NCBI RefSeq assembly: GCF_900129505.1
Contig: NZ_LT670818.1
Location: 2,852,001-2,916,000, forward strand
Reading direction: 5' to 3'
DNA: 64,000 bases
From: Bradyrhizobium erythrophlei
GTDB taxonomy: Bacteria; Pseudomonadota; Alphaproteobacteria; Rhizobiales; Xanthobacteraceae
Numbering within the stretch: the first letter of the stretch is position 1; the number at the start of each line of letters is the position of its first letter. Below, in pieces: positions 16,934 through 25,950 of this stretch. The position numbers were made by a program, and so were the translations under genes. Below the pieces are notes generated by a model. That model searched no databases. It was not told where the DNA came from and was given only the letters and a program-made list of their open reading frames with translations.

Positions 16934-17062
16934 TCACGTCGGCGCGAGCCACAGCCGTAAGCCGAAAGCGACGACGGCGACCGTGCCGACCCCGCCTAGC
17001 CAAAGGGCCAAAAACCACAGCAGGCGCTGCTTGAGCGGCCGCGGTCTTTGTTCATCTGGCAT
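16934..17062 (-). CDS. DUF2474 small membrane protein (CydX-like)
   Basis: The 42-residue product has a basic N-terminus (MPDEQRPRPLKQR) and one membrane helix (LLWFLALWLGGVGTVAVVAF). DUF2474 proteins are encoded after cyanide-insensitive cydAB-type oxidase genes, where they are thought to act like CydX in stabilising the oxidase. Its ATG overlaps the cydB stop by one base (TGATG), so translation is coupled. Size, position and helix make the call secure although the gene is very short. Confidence 0.85.
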   Translation of the reverse strand: MPDEQRPRPLKQRLLWFLALWLGGVGTVAVVAFGLRLWLAPT

Positions 17063-18060
17063 CAGTGATAGCCGCTCCCGGCCCTTACCTTGCCGCGGAA
17101 GACCCAATAGGCCCACGCGGTATAGCCGAGAATCAGCGGGATCAGCACGGCAACGCCGGCCAGCATGAAGAGCTGACTGTTCTCGGGCGAAGCCGCCTGC
17201 CAGATGGTGATGCTCTGCGGCACGATATAGGGAAACATGCTGATTCCCAGGCCAGCATAGGACAGCGCGAACAACGCCAGCGACAGGAAGAACGGCTGAT
17301 GGTCCCATTTGTTGGCGAGGCTGCGCAGCAACAGTGCGGCGACGGCGGCGACCGCGATCGGCACCGGCGCGGTGAGGATGATGTTCGGCCACGAGAACCA
17401 GCGCTCGGTATAGTGCACGTGCAGGAACGGCGTGGCGATGCTGACCACGCCGATCGCGCCCAGCATCACAAACAATAGCGACCAGCTCAGGCGGTAGGCC
17501 TTGTCGCGCAGCGCGCCCTCGGTCTTCATAACGAGCCACGTCGCCCCCAACAGCGCGTAACCGACCGCCAAAGCGAGGCCGGTCAGGATGCTGAACGGCG
17601 TCAGCCAGTCCCACCAGCCGCCGGCATACTGCCGCCCCTCGACGTGTATGCCCTGCAGGATCGCGCCGAGCGCAATGCCCTGCGCCAGTGCCGCCAGCAG
17701 CGATCCGCCGGTGAATGCGACGTCCCAGCGATTGCGCCCGCCCTGCGTCGTGCGCCAGCGGAACTCGAAAGCGACGCCGCGAAAGATCAGGCCGATCAGC
17801 ATCGCGACGACAGGTGTGTACAACGCCGGCATCAGCACCGCATAGGCCAGCGGAAACGCCGCCATCAGGCCGCCGCCGCCGAGCACCAGCCAGGTTTCGT
17901 TGCCGTCCCACACCGGAGCCACGCTGTTCATGATCACGTCACGCTCGGCTTTTTCGGGAAACAGCGGAAACAGGATGCCGAGGCCAAGATCGAATCCGTC
18001 CATCACCACGTAGACGAAGACCGCGAAGGCGATGATGAACGCCCATATCGTGGCGATGTC
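17062..18060 (-). pseudogene. cydB: cydB, cytochrome bd-type quinol oxidase subunit II, fused in frame to the cydA 3' part
   Basis: From DIATIWAFIIAFAVFVYVVMDGFDLG onward this is a full-length CydB with about nine membrane helices, ending AYWVFRGKVRAGSGYH. Just upstream, with no stop, no start codon and no ribosome-binding site, the same frame continues as the C-terminal half of CydA (GPAGFAAVLVGWFTTEVGRQP, then VGSSLLAF). The junction LLAF|DIAT skips the last membrane helix of CydA, the intergenic gap and CydB's own start. Only an internal start or a rare CydA-CydB fusion could express it. It may be decay or an assembly deletion. The DUF2474 gene downstream is intact. Confidence 0.75.
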
Positions 18061-19322
18061 GAAGGCGAGCAGCGATGAACCGACCGCTAGCGCCGCCAGC
18101 GGCGACGCTGAATCGGCCGTGCGGAGCACGCCATAGACCGTAAAGGGTTGGCGGCCGACCTCGGTCGTGAACCAGCCGACCAGCACCGCGGCAAAACCCG
18201 CAGGTCCCATCGCCAGCGCGAACCACTGTAATAGCCGGGATTGGTAGAGCGAGCCGCGCCAGCTGCCCACAGGCTCAACAGGCCAAGCCCCAGCATCAGA
18301 AAGCCGAGCCCGACCATGATGCGGAACGTCCAGAAAATGATCGGCACCGGCGGCCAGTTCTCGCGTGGCACGGTGTCGAGCCCCGCCAGTGGCGCATCGA
18401 GGGAGTGCTTCAAGACCAGCGACGACAGTTTCGGAATTTCGATCGCATATCTGACCTCGCCCGCGGCCTGATCGGGCAGGCCGAACAGGATCAGCGGCGC
18501 ACCGTCTTTGTGGCTCTGGTAATGACCTTCCATCGCCATCACCTTGGCGGGTTGATGCGCGAGCGTATTGAGGCCGTGCTGGTCGCCGGCGAGAATCTGG
18601 ATTGGCGCTACCAGCGTCGCCATCCACATCGCCATCGAAAACATCATCCGCGGGCCGGGCAGGTTTTGGTCGCGCAACAGGTGAAACGCGCCGACCGCGC
18701 CGACCACGAGTGCGGTGGTGAGATAGGCCGCCAGCACCATGTGCACGAGGCGGTAGGGAAACGACGGATTGAAAATCACCTTGAGCCAACTGGCAGCGAC
18801 GAACTGGCCGTCGGCGTTGACGGCATAGCCGGCCGGCGTCTGCATCCAGGAATTGGCGGAGAGAATCCAGAACGCCGATATCAGCGTCCCGATCGCGACC
18901 ATCAAGGTGGCGAAAAAATGCAGCCGGTGACCGACCCGCTCAAGGCCGAACAGCATCACGCCGAGAAAGCCCGCTTCGAGGAAGAACGCGGTGAGCACCT
19001 CATAGGCCATCAGCGGGCCGACAACAGGTCCGGTCTTGTCGGAGAATGCCGACCAGTTCGTGCCGAACTGGTAGGACATCACGATGCCCGAAACCACGCC
19101 CATGCCGAACCCGACCGCGAAGATCTTCAGCCAGTAATTGAACAGATTGATGAAGACCTCGCGCCCGGTCCACAGCCACAGCGCTTCCAGCACCGCAAGG
19201 TAGCTGGCAAGCCCGATCGAGAAGGCCGGAAACACGATATGAAACGACATCGTGAACGCGAACTGCGCCCGTGCCAAGCCTACCGCATCCCAGCCCTCGA
19301 ACATAGCAGCCACCATCGTCAT
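18061..19322 (-). pseudogene. cydA: cydA, cytochrome bd-type quinol oxidase subunit I, frameshifted and 3'-truncated
   Basis: The N-terminal 345 or so residues are a good CydA: RAQFAFTMSFHIVFPAFSIG with the heme-ligand histidine, FEAGFLG-type helix, and GDQHGLNTLAHQPAKVMAMEGH of the Q-loop. Near 18265 the frame is lost: it reads SLWAAGAARS and then unrelated sequence, while the expected WRGSLYQSRLLQWFALAMGPAGF continues in another frame, consistent with one missing base. The real C-terminus, including the last helix, is also deleted at the join with cydB. It is the short-Q-loop, cyanide-insensitive oxidase type that normally feeds quinol electrons to oxygen in the membrane. Confidence 0.78.
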
Positions 19323-19380
19323 TCCGAGCGGAGCCTATCACGCGGGATATGACGATGGTACTGCCTCTTCGCGGAGCTGT

Positions 19381-19947
19381 TCAGCTCGAGGCGTTCAGCA
19401 GGCGTGCGATGGTGCGCTCGATCTGCTCGTACTGGCCCTCGCCGTCGTGCTGGAACACGATCTTTCCGCTTTGATCGATGATGTATTGCGCCGGCCAATA
19501 CTGGTTGCGGTAGGCGTTCCAGGTCTGTGAGTCGTTGTCCTGCGCGACCGGATAGGTGATGCCGTGCCGCTTCAGCGCGGCCTGCACGTTGGAGACCGAT
19601 CTCTCGAACGGGAATTCCGGCGTGTGGACGCCGACCACGACCAGGCCGCGGTCTTTGTATTTCGCATAGAGTTCGGTGACATGCGGCAGCGTGTTGACGC
19701 AGTTGACGCAGCCATAGGTCCAGAAATCGACCAGCACTACCTTGCCGCGGAGATCGCCGAGGTTGAGCGGCGCGGAGTTGAACCAGTGGCTGATGCCGGC
19801 GAAGTTGGGCGCGCTGCCCTGCGCCTCCGCAACCGCGAACGGAGCGCTCGGGGCGTGCGCAAGTTCTCCGGTGATGCCGGGGCGGGTTGCGCCGATCACG
19901 CAAAGGGCGAGTAACGAGGCCGAGATGGCGAGCGATCGTAACGTCAT
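19381..19947 (-). CDS. exported thioredoxin-like redoxin (TlpA/SoxW type)
   Basis: The 188-residue product starts at the ATG at 19947, which has AGGGAGAACATC before it. It has a Sec signal (LAISASLLALCVIGATRPG) and a thioredoxin fold with FWTYGCVNCVNTLPH, whose CVNC is the redox pair. The later YPVAQDNDSQTWNAYRNQYWPAQYIID segment is typical of the redoxin/AhpC-TSA branch found fused in DipZ. The adjacent CcdA-like gene (27 bases apart) would bring reductant across the membrane. The pair could serve cytochrome c maturation or the Sox proteins, as SoxVW do; that is an inference. Confidence 0.88.
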   Translation of the reverse strand: MTLRSLAISASLLALCVIGATRPGITGELAHAPSAPFAVAEAQGSAPNFAGISHWFNSAPLNLGDLRGKVVLVDFWTYGCVNCVNTLPHVTELYAKYKDRGLVVVGVHTPEFPFERSVSNVQAALKRHGITYPVAQDNDSQTWNAYRNQYWPAQYIIDQSGKIVFQHDGEGQYEQIERTIARLLNASS

Positions 19948-19973
19948 GATGTTCTCCCTGGGTTGTAGATTGA

Positions 19974-20684
19974 TTACAGGCCGATCTGGCTCTGCGGATA
20001 AAATGCGGTCAGCCACGCCACGATCAGCGTGTCGTATTGGAAGTAGGAGAGAACTGCGAAGGCGATCACGACCAGCCCAAATCCCTGCTGCAGTTTTGGG
20101 GAAATCCGCGCGATGCTGCGAACGCGGGTGGTGACGGCCTGGCCGCCATAGGCAATCGCCAGCATGGGGATCGCGGCTCCGATCGCGTAGACCACCAGCA
20201 GCGCGCTGGCCCAGCTCGTGTCTTTGGATGTTGCGACCACCGTGAGGATCGAGCCCAGCACGGGGCCGGCGCACGGGGTCCAGACCAGACCGAGCGTGGT
20301 GCCCAGCACAAAGCCGCCGAGATTGCCCTGGCGCGACCCAGCTGCGCCGGCGGCGCCGGTCGTGAGTCCATTGAGCCGGATCGACAGCCATTCGAACGGC
20401 GCCGGCCACACCATCAGCAGCCCGAACCCGAGCAGCAGGACCGCCGCGCCGGTGCGCAAGGCGTTGGGATCGAAGTCGAAAATATCGGTGACCGCGCTGA
20501 GCAACAAGGCGGCCGCGGAAAACGAGATGACAAACCCGAGCGCGATCATCGCGGGGCGCAGTTTGCCGGTCTGGCCGACCGAGGCACCGAGCAGGATCGG
20601 CAGCATCGGCAACGTGCAGGGCGCAGCCACCGTGACGATGCCGGCGAGCAGGGCAAGAACGAGACTAAGCATCACAGCACCCAT
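19974..20684 (-). CDS. CcdA-like membrane thiol:disulfide transporter
   Basis: The 236-residue protein has six membrane helices and the two conserved CcdA/DsbD cysteines in AAPCTLPMLPILLG (near residue 23) and WTPCAGPVLGSIL (near residue 136). It passes electrons from cytoplasmic thioredoxin to a periplasmic thiol protein, here surely the redoxin encoded next. It starts at 20684 or at the internal ATG at 20672. Transcription is toward the redoxin and the cyd locus. Confidence 0.9.
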   Translation of the reverse strand: MGAVMLSLVLALLAGIVTVAAPCTLPMLPILLGASVGQTGKLRPAMIALGFVISFSAAALLLSAVTDIFDFDPNALRTGAAVLLLGFGLLMVWPAPFEWLSIRLNGLTTGAAGAAGSRQGNLGGFVLGTTLGLVWTPCAGPVLGSILTVVATSKDTSWASALLVVYAIGAAIPMLAIAYGGQAVTTRVRSIARISPKLQQGFGLVVIAFAVLSYFQYDTLIVAWLTAFYPQSQIGL

Positions 20685-20906
20685 TGAACTTAAGGGCCTG
20701 GTGGCCGCGCGTGAAGGTCAATGGTCCTTCGGAGGCGGGGGGTGCTGTGTTACGGAGCCGGCGTCACGTGTTCGTGACATATCGCCGCGCTCACTCAGGC
20801 CCAAATACAGAGCGACCCGGAAGGGGGGCATCCCGTCCGGGTCGTTGGAGGTCATTTGGGAGGTGAAGATCGGTCGTCAGAAATATCGTCGGTCAGAAAA
20901 CTCGGT

Positions 20907-21086
20907 TCAGCGGATCACGCAGACCTCGCTGAGGCTCTTGCTGCTGCAGTCGACCACCTGCTCGTGCACCAGCATCGAACCCCGGTCGCGCTGCGCGCGA
21001 GGGGCGGTGTTCTGGGTAGACAGAGAGGCCAGGGTGCAGATCGCGCCGAGCGGAATGATGAAGAAGCGGAAGGGCGGTCTTGTCAT
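20907..21086 (-). CDS. small exported or membrane-anchored peptide, unknown
   Basis: The 59-residue product starts at an ATG with a strong GAGGAG ribosome-binding site 9 bases before it. It has a basic N-terminus (MTRPPFRFF), one hydrophobic segment (FIIPLGAICTLASLS) and a hydrophilic tail with two cysteines (VVDCSSKSLSEVCVIR). I do not recognise a family. It lies 167 bases downstream of an ECF sigma gene that has no visible anti-sigma partner, which makes it worth noting. It could be a secreted disulfide peptide or a chance reading frame. Confidence 0.5.
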   Translation of the reverse strand: MTRPPFRFFIIPLGAICTLASLSTQNTAPRAQRDRGSMLVHEQVVDCSSKSLSEVCVIR

Positions 21087-21253
21087 TTCTCTCACTCCTC
21101 TCTCGGCGTCGCGGTTCGATTCGGTAATTATTGGTTTAAAGAGTCAGTTTTTCCGCATGATTTCGTCGATTGTTTCATTTGTTTCGTGAGTTACATCCTC
21201 TGGCGCGGCCTTGCCGTAAACAGCGCGACCCATTCAATTTGCGGTCGTTTCCA

Positions 21254-21865
21254 TCACGCCGCGAGGCTGTCGATGCCGGCGCCCCTGAGCAGCTCGGCGA
21301 GCTGCTTGCGGGCGTAGAACATCCGGGTCTTCACGGTGCTCTGGGGGATGCCGATGATCGTGCCGACCTCTTCCACCGACTTCTCATGATAGTAGACGAG
21401 GTTGATGATCTCACGATGCGCCGGTGACAGCTTTGCAACACAGGCGCGCAGAATCGCCGACGTGTTGCTGCGATCGAGCGAGGCTTCGGGCGTGTCGGCC
21501 TGGTCAGCGATCTCGAGCACGTCTTCCTGCTCGATGTCTTCGTGCCGCCGCTGACGCAGCGCGGTCAGCGCCTTGAAGCGGGCGATCGACAGCAGCCAGG
21601 TGGAAACCTGCGAACGGCCCTCGAACTGCTTGGCGGTACGCCACACGTCGAGGAAAACCTGGCTGGTGAGGTCTTCTGCCATGGAGCCGTCGCGCACGAT
21701 GCGCAGAACGAAACGATAGACCCGGACATTGTGACGCGAGTAAAGGATGTGCATCGCGGTCCGGCCGCCATCGGCAATGCTCTCCAGAAGCATTTCGTCG
21801 GAGGTCGCCTGGGCAGCAATGATGCCTTGGCGGGCTGCGGCATTGATGGCGATGACGTTCTGCAT
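21254..21865 (-). CDS. ECF-type RNA polymerase sigma factor
   Basis: The 203-residue product starts at the ATG at 21865 (GGGAGCCTGTC upstream). It has sigma region 2 (LYSRHNVRVYRFVLRIVRDGSMAEDLTSQVFLDVWR) and region 4 with a helix-turn-helix (YYHEKSVEEVGTIIGIPQSTVKTRMFYARKQL). Region 3 is absent, as in all ECF factors. No recognisable anti-sigma gene is next to it on either side. A long upstream region (21866-22169) with a perfect 14-bp inverted repeat may contain its control sites. Confidence 0.92.
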   Translation of the reverse strand: MQNVIAINAAARQGIIAAQATSDEMLLESIADGGRTAMHILYSRHNVRVYRFVLRIVRDGSMAEDLTSQVFLDVWRTAKQFEGRSQVSTWLLSIARFKALTALRQRRHEDIEQEDVLEIADQADTPEASLDRSNTSAILRACVAKLSPAHREIINLVYYHEKSVEEVGTIIGIPQSTVKTRMFYARKQLAELLRGAGIDSLAA

Positions 21866-21977
21866 GACAGGCTCCCACTGACCGCTACGGTACGGCGCTT
21901 CGTTGGGGCAAATTGTTAATGAGCCAACGTTTCGGGACGTCTGCACGCCGAGGGGAAAATGGTTTCGTGATCGGGAG

Positions 21978-22012
21978 AATTGTTTCGTCGCCACCTTCGC
22001 GACGAAACAATT
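21978..22012. promoter_or_regulatory. perfect 14-bp inverted repeat upstream of the sigma gene
   Basis: AATTGTTTCGTCGC and GCGACGAAACAATT pair exactly around a 7-base loop. No T-run follows, so it is not a standard terminator. It is about 113 bases upstream of the ECF sigma start in a gene-free gap of about 300 bases that otherwise shows nothing coding. It may be an operator or an RNA hairpin. Confidence 0.6.
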
Positions 22013-22169
22013 GGACATCAAAAGCCAGCAATTTGAACGAGATGCCTTTTGCATCGATCCGGCGCTATCCGGGGCCGTGACCTGCCTTAATTGGCCTCCG
22101 GGTCGGAACGACCGCGTTATTCGGGCGTTTTGGCCCTTTTGGCCTGGTCGACCCGGTCTGATTGGTGTT

Positions 22170-23138
22170 CTATTTGCGACCTGTGCAGGCCGAAAGACAG
22201 AATTCGCGGCCTGCACGATCAGTCCGGAACGATTCGATAAATCCGCCCTGTCGCTGCGTCGCGAAGACGGTTTTGCCGTCAATGCCGCCGAAAGCGAGGT
22301 TGGTCGGCTCCTTCGCCTTCAGTTCGATCTCCCGCGTCAGCATGCCCGCAGGCGTCAGCACGGCGATGGTGCCCCTCAATATCCGCGCCACATAGAGATT
22401 GCCAGACGTGTCGGTGCGCAGACCGTCGATGTTGAAATCGGCGAACCGCTTCACGAGCCTCGGCGACAGCAGACGGCCGCCGTCGATCCGGTACGACCAG
22501 ATCTCCCGTGTGTCGGATTCGCCTACATAAAGCGTCTTGCCGTCGGGACCGAGATCGATGCCGTTGGTCGTGCTCATTTTCCGCGTCGCGGTCATCTTTT
22601 CGCCGATGATGGTGCCGTCGGCCGATTTGGCGATCCGCCAGACCTGCCCGTCGTGGGTTTTCCAATGCGGGTCGCTGGCGTAGATCGTGCCGTCGGCCGC
22701 GATGGTCAGATCGTTGGGCTGATTGAACTCGTCGGAATGGAAGTAGGTTTCGACCTGTTTCCCGTCCGGACTGACCAGGAAGATCTTGTGCTTCTTGTAG
22801 TCGGCGACGAACATCCGCCCCTCGTGGTCGAAGCGGATCGCGTTGCCGACGCTGCCCTCCGGGAGCATCGCGAATAATTCCGACTGCGAGGCGTCCACGG
22901 CCAGTTTTCCGATCGTGCCGGGCTTGCCGAAATTGACGACGTACAAATTTCCCTTCGCATCGACCGCCGGCCCCTCGATGCCGAAGGTGTATTCGCCCGC
23001 CGGCGTGACTTGCCTGCTCTGAAAGGGCGCTTCCTGGGCGATCGCGGAGGACACGATCAGCCCTGCGACGGCGAGCTCACAAAGGATCCAGATTGTTCTG
23101 CTCGATATAATAGCCGTTCGCATCCGTGCACGTGCCAT
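22170..23138 (-). CDS. exported SMP-30/gluconolactonase-like beta-propeller protein
   Basis: The 322-residue protein has an N-terminal signal (ILCELAVAGLIVSSAIAQ) and six-bladed propeller repeats of the SMP-30/LRE type: GPAVDAKGNLYVVNFG, NAIRFDHEGRMFVADYK, NQPNDLTIAADGTIYASDP, TNGIDLGPDGKTLYVGES and DGLRTDTSGNLYVARI. The Asn and Asp residues in the NDL and NGIDL loops are the expected metal ligands. Such proteins hydrolyse sugar lactones. Its start lies 62 bases inside the 3' end of a putative sugar dehydrogenase gene, which would supply a lactone; that pairing is an inference. Confidence 0.85.
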   Translation of the reverse strand: MARARMRTAIISSRTIWILCELAVAGLIVSSAIAQEAPFQSRQVTPAGEYTFGIEGPAVDAKGNLYVVNFGKPGTIGKLAVDASQSELFAMLPEGSVGNAIRFDHEGRMFVADYKKHKIFLVSPDGKQVETYFHSDEFNQPNDLTIAADGTIYASDPHWKTHDGQVWRIAKSADGTIIGEKMTATRKMSTTNGIDLGPDGKTLYVGESDTREIWSYRIDGGRLLSPRLVKRFADFNIDGLRTDTSGNLYVARILRGTIAVLTPAGMLTREIELKAKEPTNLAFGGIDGKTVFATQRQGGFIESFRTDRAGREFCLSACTGRK

Positions 23139-25194
23139 TCAAATAGAGGTCGGCCGGACGGTAGATGCGGTAGCTCGGCTTTTCCTTTGGGTGTCGGTCG
23201 ACGACGACCACGACCATCTTGCTGGGAATTGCGCCGCATTCGTGTCCCGCGCGATCGCGGAACTCGCGGTCGATCCGCCCGGGCCGGATGCGCATCCGCT
23301 TTCCCGGCACCATCCTGTCGACGAAGAGATCGGCCGCCGCGAGCAGCGGCTTGTATCCCGCCTCATGCGCCATCAGCTCCCGGCCGTCGGGCGGGTCGGG
23401 GGGCATGACCCGATCGGCGCCGATGCCGTAGAGGCGGGTATGCAGCCGGCCGGATTTTGAATCGCCGGGGAACAACCAGCCGTCCTGCGACAGCAGGAAA
23501 CGAAGCGCGGTCTCGTCCTTCTCTTTCTCGCTGAGACCGGGCTTCAGACCAAAGCCCGAATGGCAGCTTTGACAGTGCTTTTCGATCAGCCCGGTGCGGA
23601 TCGTCGTCAGCCGCTGGCGCTGCGAAGAATCGCCCTGGACGAATTTGACGAGTTCGTCGATCGCCTGCGGCGACCTGACGTCACATGGCAGGGCGTCCGG
23701 TGCTTGCGAAGCCGCGGCATCGATGCGGAGGATCGTCTTGTTGTGATCCTCGACCAGCCAGATCGCGCCGTCCGAGGCCACCGTCATGCCGACCGGGGCG
23801 CCGCGTGGCCGGATGCCGTTGACCTTGTGCCATTCGGTGACGAGTTCGGTGAACGGCGCCGCCGCGACCTCCGGCTTTTGTTCGGTCTGGAATGCGCGGC
23901 TCGGATCGGCGGCGCAGCTGACACGGTAACGGACCGGCGGCGGACTGGTTTTCGGAAAGCCGAAGGCGTCGACGTCGTAGAAAATAACGCGGCTGCCGCT
24001 CGGCCGGTAACCATGCAGTCCGACAATGAGCTTGCCGTGCAGTTCCGCGAATTTGCTGCCGCTGTAATAGAACATGGCAAGCGGCGCGGCGTGCGGCGGC
24101 AGTAGCGAAAGCGGCTGGCGATATCGCGCCGTATTGGCGCAGAAATTCCTGTAGCGGGGATCGGCGAGCAGGAACGGCTTGAATTCCGGGCTTGGCGTCG
24201 AGAGGTCGTAACAATAGGGCCAGCCGTAATGCTTGCCCCTTTCGATCGCGTTGAGCTCCTCGTTCGGCTCCAGCGGATCGAGCAGATCGCGGCCGTTTTC
24301 GCCCTGCAGAAATGCAAAACCGTCGGCCGGGAAATCGGGATGTACCGCCAGCGCCATCGAGTTGCGCAAGCCGCGCGCATAGATGTCGCGCACAGGATTT
24401 GGGTCGCCCGGCTTCAGCGTGGGAAAGATCCCGCCGGGCGGCGGGGTGAATAGCCAGATGGCGGCGAACGGCGCGGGCCCTTCCCCGGCGACGCAGGGTT
24501 TCGAGATCGGTTTGAAGCAGCTGTCGGTGGGGGCGCCGACATTGATGAAGATGCGCCCCGTCTTGTCGAAGACGAATGGCTTGAGCGGATGAACGCTTTC
24601 CTCGACCACGCTTCCGTCCGAAAGCGTGACTTTCCGGCCCGGCAGCTTCTGGACGACCGTCTCGATCGTGCTCTTGGGATTGCTCGCCAGCGGATCGAAG
24701 CGGAAGATCGTCTCCGACGTGGAGGCGTAGACCTTGCCGTCCGGTCCGACCTGGAGCCCGAACGGAAAGTCCAGTTTGTCGATCAGGACCGATATTCGCT
24801 TGCCTTGCGCAGCGTCAGGGTCAAGCAGCAGCAGCCGCCCCTGGCCGGGATTCCAGCTGCCCATGTCGGCGATCACGAACTGGCGATGCCCCGGGATCTG
24901 CACGATCGATCGCGGAAAGATCAGGCCGTCCTCCTCGCTGGCGACGAGGCCCGCGCAATAGCCCTCACGCAGGCCGATGCGAAGTTTCGGATAGGCGTCC
25001 GGCGCCTCGCCGCAGCGCTGGTCCGTCAGCGCGTATCCGCTTTTGAGCACGGTTTCGGCGCCGGCCTTCGGCCATCCGATGGCGGTAGCCCACAGCAACG
25101 ATCCGAAGAGCAGAGCGCCAATTCTCAACGATGAACGCAAAAGACCCCCGCACGAATTGTCACAATGCTTCCCCGAGCGATGTATAACATGCAT
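23077..25194 (-). CDS. exported PQQ-type sugar dehydrogenase-like protein with c-heme site
   Basis: The 705-residue protein has an N-terminal signal region (ALLFGSLLWATAIGWPKAGAE) and a soluble glucose/sorbosone dehydrogenase-like propeller: FPRSIVQIPGHRQFVIADMG, FPFGLQVGPDGKVYAST, ARGLRNSMALAVHPDF, RGKHYGWPYCYD and VGMTVASDGAIWLVEDHN. A C-terminal portion has a CQSCHSG heme c motif and a later DRVMPPDPPDG. This suggests a periplasmic quinoprotein dehydrogenase passing electrons to its own heme domain. The true substrate is unknown. It overlaps the SMP-30 gene by 62 bases, which argues for one operon. Confidence 0.78.
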   Translation of the reverse strand: MHVIHRSGKHCDNSCGGLLRSSLRIGALLFGSLLWATAIGWPKAGAETVLKSGYALTDQRCGEAPDAYPKLRIGLREGYCAGLVASEEDGLIFPRSIVQIPGHRQFVIADMGSWNPGQGRLLLLDPDAAQGKRISVLIDKLDFPFGLQVGPDGKVYASTSETIFRFDPLASNPKSTIETVVQKLPGRKVTLSDGSVVEESVHPLKPFVFDKTGRIFINVGAPTDSCFKPISKPCVAGEGPAPFAAIWLFTPPPGGIFPTLKPGDPNPVRDIYARGLRNSMALAVHPDFPADGFAFLQGENGRDLLDPLEPNEELNAIERGKHYGWPYCYDLSTPSPEFKPFLLADPRYRNFCANTARYRQPLSLLPPHAAPLAMFYYSGSKFAELHGKLIVGLHGYRPSGSRVIFYDVDAFGFPKTSPPPVRYRVSCAADPSRAFQTEQKPEVAAAPFTELVTEWHKVNGIRPRGAPVGMTVASDGAIWLVEDHNKTILRIDAAASQAPDALPCDVRSPQAIDELVKFVQGDSSQRQRLTTIRTGLIEKHCQSCHSGFGLKPGLSEKEKDETALRFLLSQDGWLFPGDSKSGRLHTRLYGIGADRVMPPDPPDGRELMAHEAGYKPLLAAADLFVDRMVPGKRMRIRPGRIDREFRDRAGHECGAIPSKMVVVVVDRHPKEKPSYRIYRPADLYLNGTCTDANGYYIEQNNLDPL

Positions 25195-25229
25195 CCGAAG
25201 TTGGCGGCCGCGATCGAAGGAGCTTTGTC

Positions 25230-25721
25230 GTGAAGAATTCAGTTTTCGGGATAGTGGCGGTCCTCCTTCCGCTCGCAGCCTTCGGCCAGTCGGCGTCCGC
25301 GGCGCCGGCGACCGTGTCGGGACCGACGGCGCTCGCGGTCGCCGCCGTGGTCGCCCAGTATTCGCCGGTCCTGAACCCCGGCGAGAGGAAAGTCATTGCC
25401 GGCCTGTTCGACGGCAACATCAGGATGAGCTATCCCCTGAAGAAATTATCGGTCGACGCCGATAGCGTGATGTGCCGGATCAGCAACGTCGCTATCGCCG
25501 ATCGCAGCTGCGAAATCACGTTCAAGAAGGGCAAACGCTCCCTCAAGGGCCATGCTGCCAATGAAGTCTACGCCACGCTCGCTTCGGCCGGGATCACCGC
25601 GGAAGGCGCTGCCGGCTCCATGATCCAGAACATCTCGAAATTGAGCTGCACGCTCAATCTCGGCGAGATCAAGCAAAATGCCGGCGGCGGGGCGGACTGT
25701 TCGTGGCAGGCCGGGCCGTAG
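25230..25721 (+). CDS. exported hypothetical protein
   Basis: The 163-residue product starts at GTG with AAGGAG upstream and has a clear Sec signal (NSVFGIVAVLLPLAAFGQSASAAP). The mature part has four cysteines: one in SVMCRISN, one in DRSCEITF, one in KLSCTLNL and one in ADCSW. They probably form two disulfides. I do not recognise a family. It is divergent from the sugar dehydrogenase, with a 35-base gap. Confidence 0.7.
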   Translation: MKNSVFGIVAVLLPLAAFGQSASAAPATVSGPTALAVAAVVAQYSPVLNPGERKVIAGLFDGNIRMSYPLKKLSVDADSVMCRISNVAIADRSCEITFKKGKRSLKGHAANEVYATLASAGITAEGAAGSMIQNISKLSCTLNLGEIKQNAGGGADCSWQAGP

Positions 25722-25730
25722 CTTATATTT

Positions 25731-25931
25731 TCTTACCCCGCCACGCTTGCGGGGAGAGGCATAGGCCGCCTTTGGCGGCCATTCTTGGAAAAGGACGCCG
25801 AAGCGGAGCTTCGGCTATGTCGCGCTTGCGATCCGGGTGAGGGGGACTCTCAACGTTCGTTATCTATCGAATTTGCGGAAGCAGCCCTCACTCCAACCCT
25901 CTCTCCGCAAGGGCGGGGCGAGGGAGCTACC
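25731..25931. repeat. rhizobial repeat (GCGGGGAGAG family), copy 2
   Basis: It has GCTTGCGGGGAGAGGC at the left, GATCCGGGTGAGGGGGACTC in the middle and CCCTCACTCCAACCCTCTCTCC with GGGCGAGGGAG at the right. This is the same layout as 11527-11675 with a longer insert that includes GGCCGCCTTTGGCGGCC. It lies between convergent genes. Confidence 0.8.
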
Positions 25932-25950
25932 ATTCGCCCGGGTCAGCCGC

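Noticed and set aside
17063..17911. Long frame upstream of the DUF2474 gene in its own frame
   Set aside because: Only the last 42 codons, from the ATG overlapping the cydB stop, look like a protein; the rest is a shadow of cydB.
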